DNA from: Novosphingobium sp.
GTDB lineage: Bacteria; Pseudomonadota; Alphaproteobacteria; Sphingomonadales; Sphingomonadaceae
Assembly (NCBI GenBank): GCA_027490345.1
Contig: JAIXYF010000198.1
Coordinates: forward strand, 1-7,950
Length of the DNA: 7,950 nt
Direction of reading: 5' to 3'
Shown here: piece by piece, positions 1 through 4,946 of the stretch
How the letters are laid out: the number at the start of each line of letters is the position of its first letter
How positions within the stretch are numbered: the first letter of the stretch is position 1
Notes under the pieces: generated by a model
What the model was told of the DNA's origin: nothing
Seen by the model: only the letters and a program-made list of their open reading frames with translations
Databases searched by the model: none
Translations under genes and position numbers: made by a program

Positions 1-1
1 G

Positions 2-349
2 TTCGGCGGCACCAACACGACCTATAACGCAGCCACTGTCCCGCAGGCGATTGACGTCAGCACGGCAGCGCTGGCCGGCACGACAATGGACAACGTCGAT
101 GCCGCGCTCACTTCGATCAACGTTGCGCGCGCAGAGTTCGGCGCGGGCCAGAACCGGCTTGAATCGGTGATCAACAACCTGACGGACAACGTCACCAACC
201 TCTCGGACGCGCGCAGCCGCATTCTCGATACCGACTATTCGGCCGAGACGACCGCGATGGCCAAGGCCCAGATCCTGAGCCAGGCGTCCACGGCGATGAT
301 CGCGCAGGCCAATCAGGCCCAGCAGAACGTCCTCTCGCTGCTGAAGTAA
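2..349 (+). CDS. fliC: Flagellin, C-terminal part (5' end outside window)
   Basis: Structural subunit of the flagellar filament, exported through the flagellar type III apparatus and polymerised outside the cell. The frame is open from base 2 and ends with TAA at 347-349, giving about 115 residues. The visible part holds the conserved flagellin C-terminal domain: an amphipathic helix with GAGQNRLESVINNL, then ARSRILDTDYSAET, and a terminal helix ending QAQQNVLSLLK. In assembled filaments this region pairs with the N-terminal helix to form the D0/D1 core. The first 30 or so residues are Thr/Ala/Gly-rich and look like the end of the variable outer domain. The ATG at 86 is internal and is not the start. 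The gene converges with the minus-strand gene ending at 370, and a strong hairpin follows 9 bases after the stop. The family call is secure; which flagellin paralogue this is cannot be told. Confidence 0.95.
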   Translation, partial: FGGTNTTYNAATVPQAIDVSTAALAGTTMDNVDAALTSINVARAEFGAGQNRLESVINNLTDNVTNLSDARSRILDTDYSAETTAMAKAQILSQASTAMIAQANQAQQNVLSLLK

Positions 350-358
350 TCCATCTAG

Positions 359-382
359 CCCTCTCCCCTTCAGGGGAGAGGG
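359..382. terminator. Bidirectional terminator hairpin between flagellin and the PH-like gene
   Basis: A perfect 10-bp stem, CCCTCTCCCC (359-368) against GGGGAGAGGG (373-382), closes a TTCA loop (369-372). It is followed by TT on the plus strand; on the minus strand the stem is followed by CTAGATGG, so neither side has a long T-tract. It starts 9 bases after the flagellin stop. The minus-strand gene's TGA is the complement of bases 370-372, inside the loop, so one arm encodes that protein's last residues. From memory, CCCTCTCCCC/GGGGAGAGGG hairpins recur at gene ends in many proteobacteria. Confidence 0.8.
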
Positions 383-972
383 TTGGGAGCAGGGATTTCA
401 GCCTTGCGTTCCAGCAGCAAGCCTTCGAGCCGCCCCACATCCGGCACGCCCATCACCTCGAACCGCTCGATCACCTTGTCCCCGTCGCTGTCGCGGTGCG
501 ATCCGGTCTGGATCCGCAAGCTGCCATAGCCGTCCGCATCGGCGGTCACATCGATCGGCCCCATCTGCGCAAACAGCACACTCGCGCTTTCGCGCTTCCT
601 GCCCGCCGTCACGCGCACAATGCGCCGGTCGGTCAGGCCGAAGATTGTCTGCGCGGCCTTGCGCTGCGCCTTGAACGGCAGCGACAGCATCTTCAGGCCA
701 ATGCCGATGAACGGCAGGCCGAACAGCGGGAAAATGATCCCGAAGCTCCATTGAATGCCGAGCGGCGTATGCGTGCTGCCCAGCCACGGCAGCAAGGCCA
801 TCGCCTCCCAGAACAGCGCAAACGCTGTCCACGGCACGGCGAAAAACCAGATCGCGAACGGCGCGCGCAGCCGGGCGGGATCGGGCCTGCCGCTCCACAG
901 CAGGCGCTCGCCCGGCATCAGCTCGCGCCGCAGGATCGAATCGAGGTCTTGCGAGGGGTCTGGCATGATCAT
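370..972 (-). CDS. Two-helix membrane protein with bacterial PH-like C-terminal domain
   Basis: Function unknown. The predicted protein is 200 residues. It opens with a short cytoplasmic stretch containing GERLLWSGRPDP (residues 21-32), a signature I associate with bacterial PH-domain membrane proteins of the YdbS/YdbT kind. Two hydrophobic helices follow at about 38-63 and 75-99, then a soluble domain containing FGLTDRRIVRV (111-121), which resembles the 'LTxRR' strand of that fold, and an acidic/basic tail. I chose the ATG at 972; another lies at 966. The upstream extension to 1110 lacks family-like sequence and overlaps the nitroreductase. No strong Shine-Dalgarno is visible. It begins 34 bases after the nitroreductase stop on the same strand, so the two are probably cotranscribed. 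The last residues (NPLP) are encoded by one arm of the terminator hairpin, and the TGA lies in its loop. The PH-like assignment is by motif only. Confidence 0.75.
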   Translation of the reverse strand: MIMPDPSQDLDSILRRELMPGERLLWSGRPDPARLRAPFAIWFFAVPWTAFALFWEAMALLPWLGSTHTPLGIQWSFGIIFPLFGLPFIGIGLKMLSLPFKAQRKAAQTIFGLTDRRIVRVTAGRKRESASVLFAQMGPIDVTADADGYGSLRIQTGSHRDSDGDKVIERFEVMGVPDVGRLEGLLLERKAEIPAPNPLP

Positions 973-1006
973 CGACTGACCATGCCACGCACCGGTTATC
1001 CCCGCG

Positions 1007-1687
1007 TTACGCCTCTTCAAACCCCACGAACGTCGCTGCTTCGGCCACCGATTTGCGCTCGGAAACCACGGCATTGGCCGGGAAGCTCTCGTCCGGCCAG
1101 CCCAGCGCAATGCTCTTCATGATCACCTGATCATCCGCTATCCCGGCATGTTCGCGCACCACGGGCGATTGCATGATGCCCTGGCTGTTGATCACCGTGC
1201 CCAGCCCGCGCGACCATGCCGCGTTGACCAGCGCATTGACCACGCCGCCGCAATCGAACGGGGTATCGTCGCTGCCCGATAGCACTTTGTCGTAGGTCAC
1301 GATCACGCAAACAGGCGCATCGAACTGGCGAAAGCCGCGCAGCACCCAGTCCTGCCGCATCGCCGCATCATCGCGCGCAATGCCCATCGCGGCAAACAGC
1401 TGCTTGGCCACACCGATCTGCCGCTCGCGGTGCACGCCCGCAAAGGGCTCGCCCTTGCGGAATTCGCGGCTGTCCGGCTCTCCGGCCAGAATGCGTTCGG
1501 TGTTGCCCTGCCGGATGCGCGCCAGCGGCTCGCCCGTGATCACATAGAAGTTCCACGGCTGGGTGTTCATCGAAGTCGGTGCGCGCATGGCCAGCGTCAG
1601 CACTTCCTCGATCAGCTGCTGAGGCACCGGATCAGGCTTGTAGCCCCGGATGCTGCGCCGCCCGAGCATGACCTCATCGTATTCCAT
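1007..1687 (-). CDS. Nitroreductase family protein (FMN-dependent NAD(P)H oxidoreductase)
   Basis: A predicted 226-residue cytoplasmic flavoenzyme of the NfsB/nitroreductase fold. The family usually works as an FMN-bound homodimer passing electrons from NAD(P)H to nitroaromatics, quinones or similar acceptors. Visible signatures are RRSIRGYKPDPVP (residues 10-22, the N-terminal FMN-phosphate-binding Arg motif), APTSMNTQPWNFYVI (36-50), a GLGT turn (161-164) and IALGWPDESFPAN (193-205) near the C-terminus. The ATG at 1687 is preceded by GGGGAGG with 4 bases spacing, so I prefer it to the open extension reaching 1903, which would lie antisense to lysS. The gene diverges from lysS across 103 bases and is followed at 34 bases by the PH-like membrane protein. 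The physiological substrate cannot be read from sequence. Confidence 0.93.
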   Translation of the reverse strand: MEYDEVMLGRRSIRGYKPDPVPQQLIEEVLTLAMRAPTSMNTQPWNFYVITGEPLARIRQGNTERILAGEPDSREFRKGEPFAGVHRERQIGVAKQLFAAMGIARDDAAMRQDWVLRGFRQFDAPVCVIVTYDKVLSGSDDTPFDCGGVVNALVNAAWSRGLGTVINSQGIMQSPVVREHAGIADDQVIMKSIALGWPDESFPANAVVSERKSVAEAATFVGFEEA

Positions 1688-1790
1688 ACCGCCTCCCCAC
1701 AGTCTCTTTCCTGTCCGGTAGCGATTGCGCCGCCATGCGCACAAGCTTTTCCTTGCGCTCCATGGGGCCATCCGCAAAAGGAACCTCGCT

Positions 1791-3434
1791 ATGGAAAACC
1801 CGGAAAACCCCGCACCGCTTGATGTCTTCACCGCTGCCCAGACCTCGAAGGCCTGGCCGTTCGAGGAAGCGCGCAAGCTGGTCAAACGCTTTCCCGGCGG
1901 CAAGCGCGATGCGAACGGTGATCTCGTCCCGGTCTTGTTCGAAACCGGCTACGGCCCCTCGGGCCTGCCGCATATCGGCACGTTTCAGGAAGTGCTGCGC
2001 ACCACGCTAGTGCGCCGCGCCTATGAAACGCTGACGGGCGGCCATCCCACGCGCCTTGTTGCCTTTTCAGACGACATGGACGGCTTGCGCAAGGTGCCGG
2101 ACAACGTGCCGAACAAGGCTGTTCTGGCCGAAAAGCTGGGCCATCCGCTCACCCGCATTCCCGATCCCTTCGGCACGCACGAAAGCTTCGCGCACCACAA
2201 CAACGCGATGCTCTGCGCGTTCCTCGATCAGTTCGGTTTCGAGTACGAATTCGTTTCCGCGAGCGACCGCTACAATTCGGGCGGTTTCGACGAGGCGCTG
2301 AAGAACGTCCTCGCCAAGTACGACGCGATCATGGCCATCATGCTGCCCACCTTGCGCGAAGAGCGCCGCCGCACGTATTCGCCGGTCCTGCCGATTAGCG
2401 AGAAAACTGGCGAAGTGCTGCAAGTGCCAATCGAAGTCGTCGATGCGCAGGCGGGCCTCGTGCGCTTCGAGGATCAGGGCGAAATGGTCGTCCAGTCGAT
2501 CCTCGGCGGCAAGTCCAAGCTGCAATGGAAAGTCGATTGGGCCATGCGCTGGTGCGCGCTCGGCGTCGACTATGAGATGTGCGGCAAGGACCTGACCGAC
2601 AGCGTCACCCAGTCGGCCCGCATCACGCAAGTCCTCGGCGGCAAGCGCCCCGAAGGCCTGATCTACGAGCTGTTCCTCGATGAGAACGGCGAGAAGATCT
2701 CCAAGTCCAAGGGCAACGGCCTCACCATCGAGCAGTGGCTGGAATACGGCAGCGAGGAAAGCCTCGGCTTTTACCTGTTCCGCGAACCCAAGAGCGCCAA
2801 GTCGCTCCACGCCGGGATCATCCCGCGCGCGGTCGATGAATACTGGCAGTTCCGCGAGAAGCTGCCCAGCCAGCCCATCGAACAGCAGCTCGGCAACCCG
2901 GTGTGGCACCTGCTGCGCGCCAATGGCTACCATGGCGGAGATGGCGATACGCTCCCCGTCACCTACGGCCTGCTGCTCAATCTCGTCGGCGTGCTGGGCG
3001 CGCAGGCGACGCGCGCGCAAGTGTGGTCGTACCTCGCCAACTACGTCGCGGATGCCGATCCCGCCGCGCACCCTGCGCTCGATACGCTGGTTACGTCTGC
3101 TCTGGCATACAACCGCGATTTCGTCGCCCCCACGCTGAAGCGCCGCAAGCCCGAACCGAACGAGGCCGCAGCCCTTGCCGCACTCGACGCCGAACTCGCC
3201 GCGACGGATGACAGCGCCAGCGCCGAAGACCTTCAGACCATGGTCTACGAAATCGGCAAAGACCCGCACTACGGCATTGGCGCGCTGCGGGATTGGTTCA
3301 AGGCGCTTTACGAAACGCTGCTCGGCTCGGCCCAAGGCCCCCGCATGGGCAGCTTCATCGCGCTCTACGGGATCGCGGGGACACGACGGCTGATCGCGGA
3401 AGCGCTGGAGGGCGTGGAACTGCCGGCGGAGTGA
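1791..3434 (+). CDS. lysS: Lysine--tRNA ligase, class I (archaeal type)
   Basis: Charges tRNA-Lys with lysine using ATP, in the cytoplasm. The protein is 547 residues, within the usual range for class I LysRS (also called LysK). Class I hallmarks are visible: GYGPSGLPHIGTFQEV, with the HIGH-type motif HIGT at residues 61-64, and GEKISKSKGNG, with the KMSKS-type loop at 302-306. The stretch WKVDWAMRWCALGVDYEMCGKD between them fits the catalytic Rossmann domain, and the C-terminal 200 residues would be the helical anticodon-binding part. The ATG at 1791 has AAGGA about 8 bases upstream; the frame is open back to 1725, but that extension lacks a comparable site. Most bacteria use the unrelated class II LysRS; alphaproteobacteria are a known exception. 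It stands alone on the plus strand, diverging from the nitroreductase and converging on the 2OG oxygenase. No T-box or other leader is apparent in the 103-base upstream gap. Confidence 0.96.
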   Translation: MENPENPAPLDVFTAAQTSKAWPFEEARKLVKRFPGGKRDANGDLVPVLFETGYGPSGLPHIGTFQEVLRTTLVRRAYETLTGGHPTRLVAFSDDMDGLRKVPDNVPNKAVLAEKLGHPLTRIPDPFGTHESFAHHNNAMLCAFLDQFGFEYEFVSASDRYNSGGFDEALKNVLAKYDAIMAIMLPTLREERRRTYSPVLPISEKTGEVLQVPIEVVDAQAGLVRFEDQGEMVVQSILGGKSKLQWKVDWAMRWCALGVDYEMCGKDLTDSVTQSARITQVLGGKRPEGLIYELFLDENGEKISKSKGNGLTIEQWLEYGSEESLGFYLFREPKSAKSLHAGIIPRAVDEYWQFREKLPSQPIEQQLGNPVWHLLRANGYHGGDGDTLPVTYGLLLNLVGVLGAQATRAQVWSYLANYVADADPAAHPALDTLVTSALAYNRDFVAPTLKRRKPEPNEAAALAALDAELAATDDSASAEDLQTMVYEIGKDPHYGIGALRDWFKALYETLLGSAQGPRMGSFIALYGIAGTRRLIAEALEGVELPAE

Positions 3435-3435
3435 G

Positions 3436-3464
3436 CGAGCGGAAGCGGCGTCCGCTTCTGCTCG
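3436..3464. terminator. Hairpin directly after lysS, candidate terminator
   Basis: Bases 3436-3448 (CGAGCGGAAGCGG) pair with 3452-3464 (CCGCTTCTGCTCG) over 13 positions with one G-T wobble, closing a 3-base CGT loop. It begins 2 bases after the lysS TGA. No T-tract follows (GGATGCCCCC), so intrinsic termination is plausible from position and stability but not certain. Confidence 0.6.
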
Positions 3465-3491
3465 GATGCCCCCAGGCTGACATTTCATCCT

Positions 3492-3520
3492 CGTCGCCCG
3501 GTGCTTGACACGGAGCGACG
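3492..3520. terminator. Second hairpin in the lysS / 2OG-oxygenase convergent gap
   Basis: The arm CGTCGCCCGGTG (3492-3503) faces CACGGAGCGACG (3509-3520) over 12 positions with two mismatches and a 5-base loop, CTTGA. It lies 26 bases past the stop of the minus-strand oxygenase gene and could serve as its terminator. Neither side has a clear T-tract, and the pairing is weaker than in the neighbouring hairpin. Confidence 0.4.
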
Positions 3521-3545
3521 GAGAGGGGCGATTTCGGACTAGCCT

Positions 3546-4220
3546 CTAAAACCAGGGCCGCGCGCGGTACCACTTCGTCACGATATACTTCGTGCCGCGC
3601 TCCACTGGCATTCCGGCGTGCATCGTCAGGGGGTTGGGCTTCCCGTCACGGGCCATGTTGTTCCACACCAGCAGCGCGCCGGGCTGCGGCGGAACCGAGA
3701 TCGGCACTTTGGGAAATTCGGTCGCGCCGCCCGCTTCCACGGGCGAGAGATAGCCCATCGCCGTCCATGTGCGCTGCCCGCCGCGGCCCTGCTCGGTCGG
3801 CCAATAGCTTGCGGCGGTATCGAAGTAATCAAAATGCGCGCGGAATTGCTGGCCCGGTTCATAGCGCTGGCCCTGGATCACTTCGCCATGCGCGTGCTCG
3901 ATGCCCATCAGATCGTCGATCCGCCGCTCCAGCATCCGGATGAAGGGATCCTCGGGATCGACATCGCCGCTGTAGCTTGTCCGCCCGCTGTCGGCATTGC
4001 CATGATACGTGGGAGAGGGCCGCGCGACCGCATCGACTAGCCTGATCAGCCGCGCGCATTCCTCGGCCGTGAAGAAATTCGCCACGCCGTAGATCTCGAT
4101 GGCATCGACCGGCAGGCGATAGGCGCTGGGATCGGCATCAAGCCGCGCGCGGACGCGTTCGCCCACCTTTGCCAGCATGGCGGCATCCTGATCTGCTGTG
4201 GTGCGCTTGGCTTTGAACAT
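3546..4220 (-). CDS. Prolyl 4-hydroxylase-type 2OG-Fe(II) oxygenase
   Basis: A probable iron- and 2-oxoglutarate-dependent dioxygenase of the prolyl-4-hydroxylase alpha-subunit fold, which hydroxylates a protein or small-molecule substrate while decarboxylating 2-oxoglutarate. From the ATG at 4220 the protein has 224 residues. The iron triad is legible: H129-x-D131 in FRAHFDYFD and H201 in LTMHAGMPV, with K211 in GTKYIVTKW placed to bind the 2-oxoglutarate carboxylate. Other family-like stretches are RTSYSGDVDPEDPFI (80-94), GQRYEPGQQFRAH and GGATEFPKV. No signal peptide is seen, so it is probably cytoplasmic. The frame can also start at a TTG at 4256 (236 residues). Neither start has a good Shine-Dalgarno; I prefer the ATG. 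Its stop is TAG at 3548-3546. It is a single-gene unit converging on lysS, with no adjacent gene hinting at the substrate. Confidence 0.9.
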   Translation of the reverse strand: MFKAKRTTADQDAAMLAKVGERVRARLDADPSAYRLPVDAIEIYGVANFFTAEECARLIRLVDAVARPSPTYHGNADSGRTSYSGDVDPEDPFIRMLERRIDDLMGIEHAHGEVIQGQRYEPGQQFRAHFDYFDTAASYWPTEQGRGGQRTWTAMGYLSPVEAGGATEFPKVPISVPPQPGALLVWNNMARDGKPNPLTMHAGMPVERGTKYIVTKWYRARPWF

Positions 4221-4314
4221 GGCATGAGTGATGGCGCGGGCGGCGGTTTCTGCCAAGGGGCAACCAACTGACCGGGGTGAATGTCAAGACCTCGTCGTGG
4301 TTTGCGTATAGCTC

Positions 4315-4411
4315 GTAACTAAAGTTGTAACCGCTTCGGACTAAATTCCTGTCCCGCGGGCTTACCAATAATGCGCAAAATGGTTACATATCTCGCCAGA
4401 ATGACAGTTAC
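4315..4411. promoter_or_regulatory. Mirrored GGTTAC / AGTTAC motif pairs, candidate operator array
   Basis: On the minus strand GGTTAC (4332-4327) is followed by AGTTAC (4320-4315), 12 bases start to start. On the plus strand GGTTAC (4382-4387) is followed by AGTTAC (4406-4411), 24 bases start to start. Both pairs keep the order GGTTAC then AGTTAC and point outward from a shared centre, each toward one of the two divergent genes. The two plus-strand copies extend to GTTACATA. That suggests binding sites for one regulator or paired promoter elements, but no known regulator is recognised. Confidence 0.35.
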
Positions 4412-4532
4412 ATAATCATGAATCCCTTAGGTCGCGCATTCGGCAGTTGCCCGCGCGAATCTTATCTAAACGGCGTTCGGTAGCCCAGCGGCGGGGTCGG
4501 CGAGGTCTTTGGCCAGGGTTTCCTTGAAGGCT

Positions 4533-4537
4533 AGGAG
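4533..4537 (+). promoter_or_regulatory. Ribosome binding site deciding the MarR-like start
   Basis: AGGAG at 4533-4537 is the only good Shine-Dalgarno near the MarR-like gene. It sits 6 bases before the TTG at 4544 and directly abuts the in-frame TTG at 4538. This favours 4544 as the start. Confidence 0.5.
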
Positions 4538-4543
4538 TTGGTT

Positions 4544-4906
4544 TTGGACGGGCATGTCGACTTGGATGCGGAAACCCTCCGTATCGCCAAGCTGCTGTAT
4601 GAAGCGCGCCGCCGCCGTGATGCAGCGAGCTCGGTGAAGGGCCTTTTCGGGGAACCGGGCTGGGATATCCTGCTCGATCTGTTCATCGCCCGCAAGACCC
4701 GCACCGCGCTTCAGGTTTCTAGCGTTTGTGCCGGGGCGGGCTTGCCTTCGACCACCGTGCTGCGCTGGATTGCGCGTCTTGAACGCGAAGGCCTGATCGT
4801 GCGCGTGGCCGATCAGGAAGATGCCCGCCGCCGCTATGTCAGCCTGACGACACGGGGTCTGCGCCTCACGACCAATTTGCTTGATGCCATAGGTTCAATC
4901 GGTTGA
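4544..4906 (+). CDS. MarR-like winged-helix transcriptional regulator
   Basis: A predicted DNA-binding regulator of 120 residues. An N-terminal helix, LRIAKLLYEARRRRD (12-26), leads into LFGEPGWDILLDLFIA (34-49). The winged helix-turn-helix follows: LQVSSVCAGAGLPSTTVLRW (56-75), with the probable recognition helix at 68-80, then EREGLIVRVADQEDARRRYVSLT (80-102) forming the beta wing with the D-x-D/E-x-R-R pattern typical of MarR proteins. The arrangement matches a winged-helix family I associate with sphingomonads. No in-frame ATG exists; an in-frame TAG at 4532-4534 limits the start to TTG at 4538, 4544 or 4562, and AGGAG placement favours 4544. MarR proteins are usually about 140-160 residues, so this one is short and lacks a long C-terminal dimerisation helix. 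It converges on the Mur ligase gene with 22 bases between stops. Targets are unknown; autoregulation through the upstream GTTAC motifs is a guess. Confidence 0.8.
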   Translation: MDGHVDLDAETLRIAKLLYEARRRRDAASSVKGLFGEPGWDILLDLFIARKTRTALQVSSVCAGAGLPSTTVLRWIARLEREGLIVRVADQEDARRRYVSLTTRGLRLTTNLLDAIGSIG

Positions 4907-4907
4907 A

Positions 4908-4946
4908 CTGGCAGCCCGGCCTGCCGTTTCAGGGCAGCCGGGCCAG
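4908..4946. terminator. Hairpin shared by the convergent MarR-like and Mur ligase genes
   Basis: Paired segments are CTGG (4908-4911) with CCAG (4943-4946), CCCGG (4915-4919) with CCGGG (4938-4942), and CTGCC (4921-4925) with GGCAG (4933-4937). That makes 14 base pairs with a CAG bulge and a single C bulge on the left arm and a 7-base GTTTCAG loop. The Mur ligase stop (complement of 4929-4931) lies in the loop, and the MarR-like stop ends 2 bases before the stem. No T-tract is present. Confidence 0.55.

Larger units (their letters stand above)
4221..4543. other. Intergenic stretch, divergent upstream region of the oxygenase and MarR-like genes
   Basis: About 320 bases with no convincing gene, noticeably richer in A/T between 4290 and 4470 than the flanking genes. 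It must carry the promoters of both flanking genes, but I could not place a well-spaced -35/-10 pair. A perfect TTGACA reads leftward at 4287-4282 without a matching -10. Four GTTAC motifs lie between 4315 and 4411 (separate entry). A 21-codon plus-strand frame (4418-4483) has no visible ribosome binding site. From about 4466 to 4555 the minus strand has a short coding-like frame (see findings). Confidence 0.6.

Noticed and set aside
496..1122. A plus-strand frame of 208 codons opposite the PH-like membrane protein
   Set aside because: The composition is Arg/Gln/His/Pro-rich with no hydrophobic core. The minus-strand frame has coherent helices and recognisable motifs.
1688..1790. A possible riboswitch or T-box leader ahead of lysS
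   Set aside because: The gap is only 103 bases, shared with the divergent nitroreductase, and shows no extended helix, specifier or antiterminator pattern.
2067..3488. A 473-codon minus-strand open frame antisense to lysS
   Set aside because: It is a GC-rich shadow of a well-supported class I LysRS; its translation is low-complexity Arg/Ala/Gly-rich with no recognisable domain and it has no ribosome binding site.
3507..3512. TTGACA-like hexamer within the lysS/oxygenase gap
   Set aside because: It lies between convergent genes inside a hairpin, with no -10 partner and no downstream plus-strand gene.
4282..4287. A perfect TTGACA (-35 consensus) reading toward the oxygenase
   Set aside because: At 17-18 bases downstream the sequence is GTTGCC/TTGCCC, nothing like a -10 box, so I do not call a promoter.
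4138..4368. A minus-strand frame reaching upstream of the oxygenase, possibly a frameshifted N-terminus
   Set aside because: The oxygenase is complete from its own ATG. The upstream residues show no similarity to the family, and the rest of the frame is an out-of-frame shadow.
4418..4483. A 21-codon plus-strand frame upstream of the MarR-like gene
   Set aside because: No Shine-Dalgarno, an unremarkable sequence, and it is too short to separate from chance.
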